Below, in pieces: positions 47,102 to 57,212 of a stretch of DNA of 64,000 nt. Every line of letters begins with the position of its first letter. Positions within the stretch are counted from its first letter, which is position 1. The stretch lies in contig NZ_CP162488.1 of the NCBI RefSeq assembly GCF_041242975.1, positions 858,001-922,000 of the forward strand, written 5' to 3'. A program made the position numbers and the translations under genes. The stretch comes from Xanthomonas sp. DAR 35659 (GTDB lineage: Bacteria; Pseudomonadota; Gammaproteobacteria; Xanthomonadales; Xanthomonadaceae). The notes beneath the pieces were generated by a model that was not told the origin of the DNA, ran no database searches, and was given only the letters and a program-made list of their open reading frames with translations.

Positions 47102-49213
47102 ATGCCCTCTCTTGCCCATGCCTGCCTGCTCGCCGGACTGATCGTCTCCGGCACTGCCGCGGCGAAGGAAACCGCGATGCCCCAAGACCCCTATGCCTGG
47201 CTCGAAGACGTCACCGGCGCCAAGCCGCTGGAGTGGGTCAAGGCGCAGAACGCCAAGACCGAGGCGCGGCTGACCGCCGAACCGGGCTTCCAGGCGCGCG
47301 AAGCCGGCATCCGCGAGGTACTGGATTCGGATGCGAAGATCCCGGGCGTGCAGAAGATGGGCAAGTACTACTACAACCTGTGGAAGGACCGCCAGCACGA
47401 GCGCGGGCTGTGGCGGCGCACCACGCTGGAGGAGTACCGCAAGCCCGAGCCCAAGTGGGAGACGGTGCTGGACCTGGACGCGCTGAACAAGGCCGAGGGC
47501 GAGAACTGGGTGTGGCACGGCGTCGAATGCCTGCGCCCGGAGTACCGCCGCTGCCTGATCGCGCTGTCGCGCGGCGGCGCCGACGCCGACGTCACCCGCG
47601 AATTCGACATGGACACCAAGCAGTGGGTCAAGGACGGATTCTTCCGTCCCGAAGCCAAGGGCGGCCTGGGCTGGATCGATGCCGATACCGTCTACCTGTA
47701 CACCGACTTCGGTGCCGGCTCGATGACCAGCTCCGGCTATCCGCGCATCGTCAAGCAGTGGAAGCGCGGTACCCCGATGAGCAGCGCCACACTGGTCTAC
47801 GAGGGCAAGCCGGACGACATGTATATCGCCGCGATGCGCGACGACACGCCCGGCTACGAGCGCGACTTCGTCAGCCGCACGCTGGCCTTCTACAACGACG
47901 AACTGTATCTGCGCGCCCCCGGCGCCGATGCGCGCCTGACCAAGATCGACGTGCCCAACTCGGCCAACAAGAGCGTGCACCGCGAGTGGCTGACCCTGGA
48001 GCTGCGCGAGCCGTGGAACGTGGGCGGCAAGACCTATCCGGCCGGCGCGCTGCTGGTCACCCGCTTCGACGACTTCATGGCCGGCAAGCGCGAGTTCCAG
48101 GTGCTGTTCACGCCGACCGAGACCGCCTCGCTGGCCTCCTTCGCCTGGACCAAATCGCGCCTGGTGCTGAACGTGCTCGACAACGTCAAGAGCCGGCTGT
48201 GGGTGCTGACCCCGGGCGCGGGCGAGTGGCCGCGCACGCCGTTCCCGGTCGGCGACCTGGCCTACGGCAGCACCAGCGTGTCCGCGGTGGATGCCGACGA
48301 GAACGACCAGGTGTGGTTGACCTCCACCGACTTCCTGACCCCGACCACGCTGATGCTGGCCGACGTGCAGCGCGGGCCGCAGAGCATCGAGACGCTCAAG
48401 GCGATGCCGAGCTTCTTCGATGCGTCCAAGGACGAGATCGAGCAACACTTCGCGGTCTCCAAGGACGGCACCAAGGTTCCGTACTTCCTGGTCCGGCCCA
48501 AGCAGCTCAAGCTCGACGGCAGCACGCCGACGCTGCTCTACGCCTACGGCGGTTTCGAGGTCTCGATGACCCCGTCCTACTCCGGCGGCATGGGCCGCGC
48601 CTGGCTGGACCAGGGCGGCGTGTACGTCCTGGCCAACATCCGCGGCGGCGGCGAGTATGGCCCGCGCTGGCACCAGGCGGCGCTGAAGCAGAACCGGCAC
48701 AAGGCCTACGAGGACATGGCCGCGGTCGCGCAGGACCTGGTCGCGCGCAAGATCACCTCGGCCAGGCACCTGGGCGTGCAGGGCGGCAGCAACGGCGGGC
48801 TGATGGCCGGCAACATGCTGATGCAGTACCCGCAGCTGTTCGGCGCGGTGGTGGTGCAGGTGCCGTTGCTGGACATGAAGCGCTACAGCCACCTGCTGGC
48901 GGGCGCCTCGTGGATGGCCGAGTACGGTAACCCGGACACCGACGACTGGAAGTACATCCAGACCTTCTCGCCGTACCACCTGTTCGACCCGAAGAAGACC
49001 TATCCGCCGGTGATCTTCCTCACTTCGACTCGCGACGACCGGGTGCACCCGGGCCACGCGCGCAAGATGGCGGCGAAGATGATCGACGCCGGCAAGGACG
49101 TGACCTACTACGAGAACATCGAAGGCGGCCACGGCGGCGCGGCCAACAATGCGCAGGCCGCGCACATGGCGGCGCTGGCGTACAGCTTCCTGTGGGAGCG
49201 GTTGGCCGACTGA
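47102..49213 (+). CDS. exported prolyl oligopeptidase family serine peptidase (S9)
   Basis: A 703-residue S9A-type peptidase with a signal peptide (about 1-21, ending TAAA). An N-terminal beta-propeller (about 30-430) precedes the alpha/beta hydrolase domain. The catalytic Ser563 is in GGSNGG, the Asp in TRDDRVHPGHARK and the His in GGHGGAAN near the C-terminus. It cleaves short peptides after Pro or related residues, here in the periplasm. A strong terminator follows. A second exported S9 peptidase is encoded 2.3 kb downstream. Confidence 0.9.
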   Translation: MPSLAHACLLAGLIVSGTAAAKETAMPQDPYAWLEDVTGAKPLEWVKAQNAKTEARLTAEPGFQAREAGIREVLDSDAKIPGVQKMGKYYYNLWKDRQHERGLWRRTTLEEYRKPEPKWETVLDLDALNKAEGENWVWHGVECLRPEYRRCLIALSRGGADADVTREFDMDTKQWVKDGFFRPEAKGGLGWIDADTVYLYTDFGAGSMTSSGYPRIVKQWKRGTPMSSATLVYEGKPDDMYIAAMRDDTPGYERDFVSRTLAFYNDELYLRAPGADARLTKIDVPNSANKSVHREWLTLELREPWNVGGKTYPAGALLVTRFDDFMAGKREFQVLFTPTETASLASFAWTKSRLVLNVLDNVKSRLWVLTPGAGEWPRTPFPVGDLAYGSTSVSAVDADENDQVWLTSTDFLTPTTLMLADVQRGPQSIETLKAMPSFFDASKDEIEQHFAVSKDGTKVPYFLVRPKQLKLDGSTPTLLYAYGGFEVSMTPSYSGGMGRAWLDQGGVYVLANIRGGGEYGPRWHQAALKQNRHKAYEDMAAVAQDLVARKITSARHLGVQGGSNGGLMAGNMLMQYPQLFGAVVVQVPLLDMKRYSHLLAGASWMAEYGNPDTDDWKYIQTFSPYHLFDPKKTYPPVIFLTSTRDDRVHPGHARKMAAKMIDAGKDVTYYENIEGGHGGAANNAQAAHMAALAYSFLWERLAD

Positions 49214-49243
49214 GCATCGGCAACGGTTGCATGCAGCGTCGAT

Positions 49244-49283
49244 CGACACGGGCCCGCTGAGACAAAGCGGGCCCGTGTCGTTT
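49244..49283 (+). terminator. intrinsic terminator after the S9 peptidase gene
   Basis: CGACACGGGCCCGCT (49244-49258) and AGCGGGCCCGTGTCG (49266-49280) form a perfect 15-bp stem with a 7-base loop, followed by TTT. It ends the rightward peptidase transcript. Confidence 0.85.
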
Positions 49284-49396
49284 GCGAAGGTGGGTAGAGG
49301 TCAAGTCGGACAGTGAGAACCGCGGACGATCGGTATCCGCAATGAGGCCCTCATGCAGGGCGGTGAATGTGGCATTGGCAGTGCTGGAGCGGCGCA

Positions 49397-49948
49397 ATGA
49401 AACTGGAGGATCTCGGCCAACGGATCTGCATTCTCGGGCCTTCCAACAGCGGCAAATCGACCATGGCGCAGGCGATCGGGCAGGCGCGCGGCTGCGCGAC
49501 AGTGCATATGGACCAGTTGTGGCATCTGCCCAATACCACCTGGACACCGCGGCCCAGCCAGGACTTCGCGGCGCTTTACGAGGCCGCACTGGCCCAGGAG
49601 CGGTGGGTGATGGAGGGCAACTATCTTCGCTTTCTTCCGCAACGTCTGGCGCGTGCCACCGGCATCATCGTGTTGGACATCCCCACCATCACCAGTGTGC
49701 TTCGCTATCTGCAGCGAAGCTGGCGCGACTCCCACCGTTACGGTGCGCTGGAAGGCGCCAAGGACCAGGTGACGTGGGCAATGCTCCGCCACATCACGGT
49801 CGTCGAACGTGGCAAACGAAAAGAACTGTCGAGGCTGGTCGACGCCGCGGCCTTGCCGACGCTCGTCTTGCCGTCGACCGTCGCCATCGACCGGTTCTAT
49901 CGCTGCGAACGGTTGCCTCGTCCGGGCCGGCGTCCTTCGCCAGTCTGA
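49397..49948 (+). CDS. small P-loop NTPase/kinase (topology-modulation FlaR-like)
   Basis: A 183-residue P-loop protein. Walker A is GPSNSGKST (about 15-23). HMDQLWHLPNTTW is the usual substrate segment of the adenylate-kinase-like 'DNA topology modulation' (FlaR) group, and WVMEGNYLRFLPQRLARA and IIVLDIPTITSVLRYLQR are the Walker B/lid region. The ATG is preceded by TGGAG at 8 bases. The substrate and role of this family are not established. It is a single gene after a terminator. Confidence 0.83.
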   Translation: MKLEDLGQRICILGPSNSGKSTMAQAIGQARGCATVHMDQLWHLPNTTWTPRPSQDFAALYEAALAQERWVMEGNYLRFLPQRLARATGIIVLDIPTITSVLRYLQRSWRDSHRYGALEGAKDQVTWAMLRHITVVERGKRKELSRLVDAAALPTLVLPSTVAIDRFYRCERLPRPGRRPSPV

Positions 49949-50063
49949 AGCATGGTCTTGCAGACGAACCGGGCGCGGTGACAACGCTCCTGGCACGCAG
50001 GCAGCGTTTGCCGATGCGCGATGGTCGTCTGCAAGGCGCCGCTACAAACGTAGGAAGCGTCCT

Positions 50064-50130
50064 GTGGGAACGGCTTCGGTCGCGCCGGGGTTTGCCGGGA
50101 ACGCCTTGTCGCGGCTGAAGCCGCTCCTAC
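50064..50130. repeat. REP pair, one copy degenerate
   Basis: A degenerate copy (GTGGGAACGGCTTCGGTCGCG, at 50064-50084) faces a good minus-orientation copy at 50108-50130. They lie between the P-loop kinase and aminotransferase genes, which converge. Confidence 0.75.
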
Positions 50131-50183
50131 AGGGCAAGCGGCCTTCGTTATGATTGTGGCGACAGCAGGGTGCTGGAGGTGCC

Positions 50184-51380
50184 CTACAGCCGCTCCAGCC
50201 CACGCGCAATCCGCGCCACGGCCTGCTCCAGCCGCGGCAGGCTCTGCGTGTAGGCGATGCGCACGTGCTGGCGTGCGCGGTGCCGGCCGAAATCCACGCC
50301 TGGGGTGAACGCCACGTGTTCGGTCTCCAGGAAGTGCGCGCAGAACGCCTGCGCGTCGTCGGTGAACGCGCCGACATCGGCGTACAGGTAGAACGCGCCC
50401 TGCGGTTCGACGTCGATGCGGAATCCGAGCGCACGCAGCGCCGGCAGCAGGTAGTCGCGGCGTTGCGCGAATTCGGCGCGTCGCGCTTCCAGGATCTGCA
50501 GGGTTTCCGGCAGGAAACAGGCCAGCGCCGCATGCTGGGCGATGCTCGAGGCGCTGATGTACAGGTTCTGCGCCAGCTTCTCCAGCGCCGGCACCGCCGC
50601 ACGCGGCGCCACCAGCCAACCCAGGCGCCAGCCGGTCATGCCGAAGTACTTGGAGAAGCTGTTGAGCACGTAGGCGTTGTCGTCCACTTCGAGCACGCTG
50701 GGCGCGTCGACGCCATAGCTGAGGCCGTGGTAGATCTCGTCCACCACCAGGTGTCCGCCGCGCGCATGCAGTGCCTGCGCCAACGCCGCCAGTTCGGCGC
50801 GGTCCAGCAACGTGCCGGTGGGGTTGGCCGGCGAGGCGACCAGCGCGCCGACGCTGTCGGCGTTCCAGTGCGCGTCCAGCAGGGCCGGCGTCAGTTGGTA
50901 GCGGCTGTCCGGACCGACCGGCACCAGCTGTGCGCCGCCCTCGACCAGGCGCAGGAAATGGCGGTTGCACGGATAGCCGGGATCGGCCAGCAGCCAGTGC
51001 TTGCCCGGATCGACCAGCAAGGCGCTGGCCAGCAGCAACGCGCCGGACCCGCCCGGGGTGATCATGATCCGCGCCGGATCCAGGTCCACGTCGTGGCGCT
51101 GCCGGTAGAAGCCGGCCAGCGCCTCGCGCAGCGCCGGCAGCCCGCGCGCGGCGGTGTAGCGGGTGTGGCCGGCCGCCAGCGCGGCCTGGCCGGCGGTCAC
51201 GATCGGCGCGGCGGTGGTGAAGTCCGGTTCGCCGATCTCCAAGTGGATCACGTCGTGGCCGGCCTGTTCCAGTTCGTTGGCGCGGGCCAGCAACGCCATC
51301 ACGTGGAAGGGTTCGATCTCGCGGCTGCGCTGGCTATAGCCGGGCGCGGCGGTCGGTGGGGGTGAGGGAAGGGAAGCCAT
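50184..51380 (-). CDS. class I/II pyridoxal-phosphate aminotransferase
   Basis: A 398-residue fold-type I aminotransferase. HLEIGEPDF and HTRYTAARGLPALREAL are typical N-terminal elements. ASPANPTGTLLD and VVDEIYHGLSY contact PLP, and the Schiff-base Lys244 is in NSFSKYFGMTGWRLGW; the final Arg is in HVRIAYTQS. It is closest in motif to aspartate/aromatic-type or YbdL/DapC-like enzymes, and the amino donor cannot be fixed from sequence. The ATG at 51380 follows AGGGAAGC; the upstream extension is not family-like. Confidence 0.88.
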   Translation of the reverse strand: MASLPSPPPTAAPGYSQRSREIEPFHVMALLARANELEQAGHDVIHLEIGEPDFTTAAPIVTAGQAALAAGHTRYTAARGLPALREALAGFYRQRHDVDLDPARIMITPGGSGALLLASALLVDPGKHWLLADPGYPCNRHFLRLVEGGAQLVPVGPDSRYQLTPALLDAHWNADSVGALVASPANPTGTLLDRAELAALAQALHARGGHLVVDEIYHGLSYGVDAPSVLEVDDNAYVLNSFSKYFGMTGWRLGWLVAPRAAVPALEKLAQNLYISASSIAQHAALACFLPETLQILEARRAEFAQRRDYLLPALRALGFRIDVEPQGAFYLYADVGAFTDDAQAFCAHFLETEHVAFTPGVDFGRHRARQHVRIAYTQSLPRLEQAVARIARGLERL

Positions 51381-51544
51381 GCCCCGATGATAGAGGAGCG
51401 CGCCGCAACAAAACGTTGCGCGCTTGCCAGGATGCGGCGTTGCGCGGAGACTCGCCCGCACCGTGCGGCATCGTGCCGTGTGCGTGCCGCCTCCCGGCCG
51501 GGTGGCGCCATCCCGTTGCGTTGCCGCCGCTGGAGCCCCATTAG

Positions 51545-53671
51545 ATGCATCCCCGTCCCTTGCTAGCGAGCTTCCTCCTGCTCATGACCGCGCCCTTCGC
51601 TTCCGCCCTCGCCACCGACGCCACTCCCCCGCATCCGGCCAAGCAGCCGCACACGGTCAAGGCGCCGTTCGGCGCCACCCGCCAGGACGACTACTACTGG
51701 CTGCGCGACGACAAGCGCGAGAACCCGCGGATACTGGCCTATCTCAACGCCGAGAACGCCTACGCCGACGCGGTGCTGAAGCCGCTCAAGCCGCTGGAGG
51801 ACACCCTCTACGGCGAGATCGTCGGCCGCATCAAGCAGGACGACAGCAGCGTGCCGTACCGCGAGCGCGGTTACTGGTATTACACCCGCTACGAGAGCGG
51901 CAAGGACTACCCGGTGCACGCGCGGCGCAAGGGCAGCATGGACGCGCCGGAAGAGGTCCTGCTCGACGTCAATGCCATGGCCGCCGGCAAGGGCTATTTC
52001 AGTGTCGGCGATGCGGTGGTCAGCCAGGACAACCGCCTGCTGGCGTGGACCGAGGACGACGTCGGCCGCCGCCAGTACGTGGTGCGCTTCAAGAACCTGG
52101 AGACCGGCGAGGTCTACGCCGATCGCGTGCCGGGCGTGTCGCCGGACGTGGTCTGGGCCGACGACAACAAGACCCTGTTCTACGTCGAGAACGACCCGGA
52201 GACCTTGCTCACGGTGCGGGTCAAGAAGCATGTGCTGGGCACGCCGGCGGTGCAGGACGCGCTGGTCTACGAGGAGAAGGACGACAGCTTCTACATGGGC
52301 CTGGGCCGCACCCGCGACGACAAGTACATCCTCATCGGCGTGGAAAGCACGGTGTCCTCCGAGCAGCGCTACGCGCCGGCCGCCGATCCGCAGCACTTCA
52401 CCGTGCTGGCGCCGCGCGAGCGCGACGTGGAGTACAGCGCCGACCATTTCGACGGGCGCTGGGTGATCCGCACCAACTGGAAGGCCAAGAACTACGCGCT
52501 GATGACCGCGCCGGACGGCGCGACCAAGCGTTCGCAGTGGCAGGCGTGGTTGCCGTACGACGAGAAGGTGTTCATCGACGGCTTCGAGCTGTTCGACGGC
52601 TTCACCGCGATCGCCGAGCGCTCCGACGGCCTGGAACGGATCCGCCTGCATTTCGCCGACGGCCGGGAAGACTACGTCAAGGCCGACGAGCCGGCGTACT
52701 CGATGGGCCTGTCGGTCAATCCCGAGCCGGACACGCCGTGGCTGCGCTACAGCTACACCTCGCTGACCACGCCGGCCACCACCTACGAACTCAACACCCG
52801 CACCGGCGAGCGCAAGCTGCTCAAGCAGCAGCCGGTGATCGGCTACGACGCGAGCAAATACCAGACCGAGCGGGTGTGGGTGACCGCGCGCGACGGGGCC
52901 AAGGTGCCGGTGTCGCTGGTGTACAAGAAGGGCTTCAAGAAGGATGGCACCGCGGCGCTGTACCAGTACGCGTACGGCAGCTATGGCATGTCCACCGATC
53001 CCAACTTCAATCTGCCGGTGGTGAGCCTGCTCGACCGCGGCGTGGTCTACGCCATCGCGCACATCCGCGGCGGCCAGGAAATGGGCCGCGACTGGTACGA
53101 CCAGGGCAAGCTGCTGCACAAGACCAACACCTTCACCGACTTCATCGACGTGACCCGCGCGCTGGTCAAGCTCGGCTATGCGGCGCCGGACCGGGTCGCC
53201 GCGGCCGGCGGCAGCGCCGGCGGGCTGCTGATGGGCGCGGTGGCGAACATGGCGCCGCAGGACTACCGGGTGCTGGTGGCGCAGGTACCGTTCGTCGACG
53301 TGGTGACCACCATGCTCGACCCGAGCATCCCGCTGACCACCAACGAGTACGACGAGTGGGGCAATCCCGAGCAGAAGACGTACTACGACTACATGCTCGG
53401 CTACTCGCCGTACGACAACGTCAAGCGCCAGGCGTATCCGGCGCTGTATGTCGGCACCGGGCTGTGGGATTCGCAGGTGCAGTACTGGGAACCGGCGAAG
53501 TGGGTGGCCAAGCTGCGCGAATACGACACCGGCAGCCGGCCGATCGTGTTCCGGGTCAACATGGAAGCCGGCCACGGCGGCAAGTCCGGGCGCTTCCGTC
53601 GCTACCGCGAGCAGGCCGAGTCGTATGCGTTCATGCTCGATCAGTTGGGCGTGGAACATGCGGCGAAGTAG
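51545..53671 (+). CDS. ptrB: oligopeptidase B (S9A), exported form
   Basis: A 708-residue S9A peptidase that cuts oligopeptides after Arg/Lys. It begins with a signal peptide (about 1-23, ending ALAT), unlike the cytosolic E. coli enzyme. The N-terminal part HTVKAPFGATRQDDYYWLRDD (in two pieces) is characteristic of oligopeptidase B. The propeller is followed by the hydrolase domain with HIRGGQEMGRDWYDQGK, catalytic Ser557 in GGSAGG, an Asp in TGLWDSQVQYWEPAKW and the His in AGHGGKSGRF. It is divergent from the aminotransferase gene. Confidence 0.92.
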   Translation: MHPRPLLASFLLLMTAPFASALATDATPPHPAKQPHTVKAPFGATRQDDYYWLRDDKRENPRILAYLNAENAYADAVLKPLKPLEDTLYGEIVGRIKQDDSSVPYRERGYWYYTRYESGKDYPVHARRKGSMDAPEEVLLDVNAMAAGKGYFSVGDAVVSQDNRLLAWTEDDVGRRQYVVRFKNLETGEVYADRVPGVSPDVVWADDNKTLFYVENDPETLLTVRVKKHVLGTPAVQDALVYEEKDDSFYMGLGRTRDDKYILIGVESTVSSEQRYAPAADPQHFTVLAPRERDVEYSADHFDGRWVIRTNWKAKNYALMTAPDGATKRSQWQAWLPYDEKVFIDGFELFDGFTAIAERSDGLERIRLHFADGREDYVKADEPAYSMGLSVNPEPDTPWLRYSYTSLTTPATTYELNTRTGERKLLKQQPVIGYDASKYQTERVWVTARDGAKVPVSLVYKKGFKKDGTAALYQYAYGSYGMSTDPNFNLPVVSLLDRGVVYAIAHIRGGQEMGRDWYDQGKLLHKTNTFTDFIDVTRALVKLGYAAPDRVAAAGGSAGGLLMGAVANMAPQDYRVLVAQVPFVDVVTTMLDPSIPLTTNEYDEWGNPEQKTYYDYMLGYSPYDNVKRQAYPALYVGTGLWDSQVQYWEPAKWVAKLREYDTGSRPIVFRVNMEAGHGGKSGRFRRYREQAESYAFMLDQLGVEHAAK

Positions 53672-53692
53672 CGTCGGCTAGGCTGGCATCCT

Positions 53693-53835
53693 GTCGCGGC
53701 TGAAGCCGCTCCTACAGTGCAGGCGGCCGGCGCATCGCCGGCTTCCTGTAGGAGCGGCTTCAGCCGCGACGGATTCCGAAGCCGCTGACTCAGGAACGCC
53801 GCGTCGCGACTGAAGTCGCTCCCACGCCGGCAGGT
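53693..53835. repeat. REP cluster (three copies)
   Basis: Copies lie at 53693-53715 (minus), 53748-53770 (plus) and 53813-53835 (minus, with two changes: GTCGCGACTGAAGTCGCTCCCAC). They occupy the start of the 348-base gap between ptrB and the DUF454 gene, in which no gene is supported. Confidence 0.85.
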
Positions 53836-54007
53836 GCGCCGCCTGCCGGCTGGGTGCACTGTGGGGAGGGACTTCAGTCCCGACTGCAGGAAGCTCGGCC
53901 GCCGCATCGCGCGCGGCGACGGATGCAGAGTGGCGATGCGCGGCCGCTCTCGACGCAGCGAGGACACGCCGCGACGCACGGCCCGCATCCCCATCCGGCC
54001 GCGGCTT

Positions 54008-54013
54008 TATCAT
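54008..54013 (+). promoter_or_regulatory. -10 box of the DUF454 gene, probable leaderless start
   Basis: TATCAT ends 6 bases before the ATG at 54020, with no ribosome-binding site between them. Confidence 0.45.
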
Positions 54014-54019
54014 GCACCG

Positions 54020-54403
54020 ATGGAACCCCCTTCCCGTTTCCGCTGGGCATGGTGGCTGCTGGCCTACGCCAGCCTGGCGACGGGCATTGTCGGCATCTTC
54101 GTGCCGGGACTGCCGACCACGGTGTTCGTGCTGATCTCCGCCTACGCCGCGTCGCGCGGCTCCGAGCGCCTGCGCCGGCGCCTGCTGGAGGATCCGCGCT
54201 TCGGCGCCAGCATCCGCGACTGGGAAGCGCACGGGGCGGTCAGCCGCCGCGGCAAGTGGATGGCCACGCTGACCATGGCGGTCTGCGCGCTGGTGCTGGT
54301 GCTGTTCGTGCACACGCGCTGGGTGCAGGTGCTGGCGATCGGGTGCATGAGCGGCGTGGCGCTGTGGCTGTGGCTGCGCCCGGAGCCGCCGCCGCGCGAG
54401 TGA
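54020..54403 (+). CDS. DUF454 family inner-membrane protein (YbaN-like)
   Basis: A 127-residue membrane protein. An N-terminal helix WAWWLLAYASLATGIVGIFVP leads into PGLPTTVFVLISAYAASRGS (shown by its limits), the hallmark of DUF454/YbaN. The charged segment RLRRRLLEDPRFGASIRDWE and two C-terminal helices follow. The family's function is unknown. The ATG was chosen from the family start and from the -10 box placement. Confidence 0.87.
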   Translation: MEPPSRFRWAWWLLAYASLATGIVGIFVPGLPTTVFVLISAYAASRGSERLRRRLLEDPRFGASIRDWEAHGAVSRRGKWMATLTMAVCALVLVLFVHTRWVQVLAIGCMSGVALWLWLRPEPPPRE

Positions 54404-54456
54404 AGGGGCGCCAGCGTGACGCCGCCCGCGGCACAGCCGGTTCATGCCCTTCTGGC

Positions 54457-54462
54457 TATACT
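54457..54462 (+). promoter_or_regulatory. -10 box of lptM, probable leaderless start
   Basis: TATACT (in GGCTATACT) ends 6 bases before the lptM ATG at 54469. It would drive lptM-dapF-DUF484-xerC. Confidence 0.5.
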
Positions 54463-54468
54463 CGGCGC

Positions 54469-54726
54469 ATGAGCACATCGTTCCCTCATCCGATCCGTAT
54501 CGCCCTGTTCGCCGCCGCCCTGCTGGCGCTGTCCGGGTGCGGCAACAAAGGCCCGCTGGTGATGCCGCAGAAGCCGGTCCCGGTGGAAACCGCGCCGGCC
54601 ACCGCGCCCGACGCGACGCCGCCCGCCAGCACCGATCCGGCCGGCCAGGCGCAGCCGGTCGATGGCCAGCAGCAGCCGGTCGACGACACCCCCACCCCCA
54701 CGCCCACCACCAATGGGAATGAGTGA
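54469..54726 (+). CDS. lptM: LptM (YifL-type) small lipoprotein
   Basis: An 85-residue lipoprotein: signal peptide with lipobox LSGC (Cys24) followed by the diagnostic [12 protein letters not shown]. The remainder is a Pro/Ala/Thr-rich disordered tail. LptM/YifL assists maturation of the LptD-LptE lipopolysaccharide export channel in E. coli. It precedes dapF and overlaps its start by 8 bases, the same order as the enteric yifL-dapF-yigA-xerC cluster. Confidence 0.88.
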   Translation: MSTSFPHPIRIALFAAALLALSGCGNKGPLVMPQKPVPVETAPATAPDATPPASTDPAGQAQPVDGQQQPVDDTPTPTPTTNGNE

Positions 54727-55573
54727 GGCCACGCCCGCGGCGCGCCTGCGCTTTTCCAAGATGCAGGGAGCGGGCAACGATTTCGTGGTGCTCGACCTGC
54801 GCGACGGCACCCCGGCGCCCGACGCGACGCTGGCGATGCGTATCGCCGACCGCCATTTCGGCGTGGGCTGCGACCAACTGCTGACCATCGAGGCGCCGCG
54901 CAGCGCCGAGGCGGTGGCCAGCTACCGGATCTGGAATACCGACGGCAGCCTGGCCGGGCAGTGCGGCAACGGCGCGCGCTGCGTCGCCGCCTGGCTGGTG
55001 CGCGACGGCACCGCCACCAGCGACAGCTTCGTCATCGACAGCCCGTTCGCCTCGCATCGCATCGAGCGCGGGGCCGACGGCCAGTTCGCGGTGGCGATGG
55101 GCGTACCGCGCTTCGCCCCGGAGGACGTGCCGCTGGTCGGCTTCCCGCGCGCGCGCGAGGAATACGTGCTGCCGCTGCAGGGCGGCAGCGTGCGCTTCGG
55201 CGCGGTGTCGATGGGCAATCCGCATGCGGTGCTGGAAGTGGGCCTGGTCGATGCGGCGCCGGTCGAGCGGCTGGGGCCGCTGCTGCAGCAGCATGCGTCG
55301 TTCCCCGATTCGGTCAACGTCGGCTTCGCCCAGGTGATCGACCGCGGCCATGTGCGCCTGCGCGTGTACGAGCGCGGTGTCGGCGAGACTCTGGCCTGCG
55401 GCAGCGGCGCCTGCGCCGCGGCGGCGGTGCTGATCCAGCGCGGCCGCGTGGAACGCGACGTGCGCGTCACGCTGCCCGGCGGCGAACTGCGCATCCGCTG
55501 GCCGCACGACGACGCGCCGGTGGTGATGTCGGGGCCGGCGGCGTTCGTTTTCGATGGGGAGTGGATCCGATGA
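54719..55573 (+). CDS. dapF: diaminopimelate epimerase
   Basis: A 284-residue cytoplasmic epimerase converting LL- to meso-diaminopimelate for lysine and peptidoglycan. [16 protein letters not shown] is the N-terminal signature; the catalytic Cys pair is Cys82 (GQCGNGARC) and Cys227 (ACGSGACA). The length is as in E. coli (274). The ATG at 54719 is used; an ATG two codons earlier is possible. It overlaps lptM upstream and DUF484 downstream (ATGA). Confidence 0.96.
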   Translation: MSEATPAARLRFSKMQGAGNDFVVLDLRDGTPAPDATLAMRIADRHFGVGCDQLLTIEAPRSAEAVASYRIWNTDGSLAGQCGNGARCVAAWLVRDGTATSDSFVIDSPFASHRIERGADGQFAVAMGVPRFAPEDVPLVGFPRAREEYVLPLQGGSVRFGAVSMGNPHAVLEVGLVDAAPVERLGPLLQQHASFPDSVNVGFAQVIDRGHVRLRVYERGVGETLACGSGACAAAAVLIQRGRVERDVRVTLPGGELRIRWPHDDAPVVMSGPAAFVFDGEWIR

Positions 55574-56235
55574 GCGAGACCCAGGACAAGCTCGGCGCGC
55601 ACGACGTCGCCGCATGGCTGCGTCGCCACCCGACGTTCCTGAAACAGTTTCCCGATCTGGCGCTGACCCTGGTGGTGCCGCGCGACGACGGCCCGACGGC
55701 GTCGCTGGCGAGCTACCAACTGGAAGTGCTGCGCGACAAGAACCGCGAGTTGTCGCGGCGCCTGTCGGAGCTGGCCGCCAACGCCCAGGTCAACGAACGC
55801 CTCGCGGTGCGCACCCACCAGCTGACCCTGGCGCTGATGCGCCAGGGCAACGCCGCTGACAGCGTGCGCGCGATGGCGGCCTCGCTGCAGGAGGATTTCC
55901 AGGGCGACCTGGTCAGCATCGTGCTGCTGCAGCCGCTGCCCGGCCTGGAACAGGCGCCGTGGCTGCAGATCCTGGCCCAGGACGATCCGCGGCTGGCGCC
56001 GTTCCGCGACTGCCTGAAGGACGGCGAGCCGATCTGCGGCCGCCTGCAGCCTGAAAAACAGGCGCTGCTGTACGCCGAGCGTGCCGACGAGGTGCAGTCC
56101 ACCGCGCTGCTGCCGTTGCCTGGGGTGGGCCTGCTCGCGGTCGGCAGCCGCGACCCGAACCGCTTCTATCCCGGTATGGGCACGCTGTTCCTGCGCATGA
56201 TGGGCGAGTCGCTGGTGGTGGCGCTGCAGCGATGA
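55570..56235 (+). CDS. DUF484 family protein (YigA-like)
   Basis: A 221-residue protein. The N-terminal helix [20 protein letters not shown] and the coiled-coil [20 protein letters not shown] lead into a GAF-like domain ([16 protein letters not shown] to [11 protein letters not shown]). This is DUF484, always found between dapF and xerC in many gammaproteobacteria. The function is unknown; the coupling (4-base overlaps on both sides) suggests a link to XerC expression or activity. Confidence 0.92.
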   Translation: MSETQDKLGAHDVAAWLRRHPTFLKQFPDLALTLVVPRDDGPTASLASYQLEVLRDKNRELSRRLSELAANAQVNERLAVRTHQLTLALMRQGNAADSVRAMAASLQEDFQGDLVSIVLLQPLPGLEQAPWLQILAQDDPRLAPFRDCLKDGEPICGRLQPEKQALLYAERADEVQSTALLPLPGVGLLAVGSRDPNRFYPGMGTLFLRMMGESLVVALQR

Positions 56236-57212
56236 GCGGCGCCGGGACCCGGGGAAGCGCCGGACCCCGGACTGCCGGCGACGACGCCGGGCAGGCGGCT
56301 GGTGCCGCGCAAGACGCGGTCGCTCCCGGATCTCAGGGGGCCGCGGCCCGGTTTCTTGCCTATCTGCATGTCGAGCGCCGCATGTCCGCGCATACGCTGG
56401 ACGCTTATCGCCGCGATCTCGCGGCGTTGGCGGCATGGGCGGCGGACAACGCCAACGCCGACCTGGCCGCGCTCGATGCCGAGCAATTGCGCCATTTCAT
56501 CGCCGCCGAGCACCGCCGCGGCCTGTCGCCGAAGAGCCTGCAGCGGCGCCTGTCGGCCTGCCGCAGCTTCTATGCATGGTTGCTCAAGCACGGCCAGATC
56601 GCCGCCAGCCCGGCGGCCGCGCTGCGTGCGCCGAAGGCGCCGCGCAAGCTGCCGCAGGTGCTGGACGCGGACGAGGCGGTGCGCCTGGTCGAAGTGCCGA
56701 CCGATGCGCCGCTGGGCTTGCGCGACCGCGCGCTGCTGGAACTGTTCTATTCCTCCGGGCTGCGCCTGAGCGAGCTGTGCGCGCTGCGCTGGCGCGACCT
56801 GGATTTCGCCAGCGGCCTGGTCCGCGTGCTCGGCAAGGGCAACAAGCAGCGGCTGGTGCCGGTCGGCTCGCACGCGCGCAAGGCGCTGCTGGAATGGCAG
56901 GCGGAGACCAAGGCGGCGGTCGAGGCGCCGGTGTTCCCGGGCCGCGGCGGCGCGCCGATCGGAGCGCGCGCGGTGCAGATCCGGATCAAGCAGCTGGCCG
57001 GGCGCCAGGGCCTGTTCAAGCACGTGCACCCGCACATGCTGCGGCACAGTTTCGCCAGCCACATCCTCGAATCCTCCGGCGACCTGCGCGGCGTGCAGGA
57101 ACTGCTTGGCCACGCCGACATCGCCACCACGCAGATCTATACCCACCTGGATTTCCAGCATCTGGCCAAGGTCTACGACGCCGCGCATCCGCGCGCCAAG
57201 CGCAAGACCTGA
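56232..57212 (+). CDS. xerC: tyrosine recombinase XerC
   Basis: A 326-residue site-specific recombinase which, with XerD, resolves chromosome dimers at dif. The N-terminal SAM-like domain begins at [18 protein letters not shown]. Catalytic residues: the Arg in [13 protein letters not shown], Lys in [12 protein letters not shown], HxxR in [14 protein letters not shown], His in LGHADI, and nucleophile Tyr in TTQIYTHLD. It has an unusual Gly/Ala-rich N-terminal extension of ~35 residues compared with E. coli XerC (298). It is the last gene of the dapF cluster. Confidence 0.95.
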   Translation: MSGAGTRGSAGPRTAGDDAGQAAGAAQDAVAPGSQGAAARFLAYLHVERRMSAHTLDAYRRDLAALAAWAADNANADLAALDAEQLRHFIAAEHRRGLSPKSLQRRLSACRSFYAWLLKHGQIAASPAAALRAPKAPRKLPQVLDADEAVRLVEVPTDAPLGLRDRALLELFYSSGLRLSELCALRWRDLDFASGLVRVLGKGNKQRLVPVGSHARKALLEWQAETKAAVEAPVFPGRGGAPIGARAVQIRIKQLAGRQGLFKHVHPHMLRHSFASHILESSGDLRGVQELLGHADIATTQIYTHLDFQHLAKVYDAAHPRAKRKT

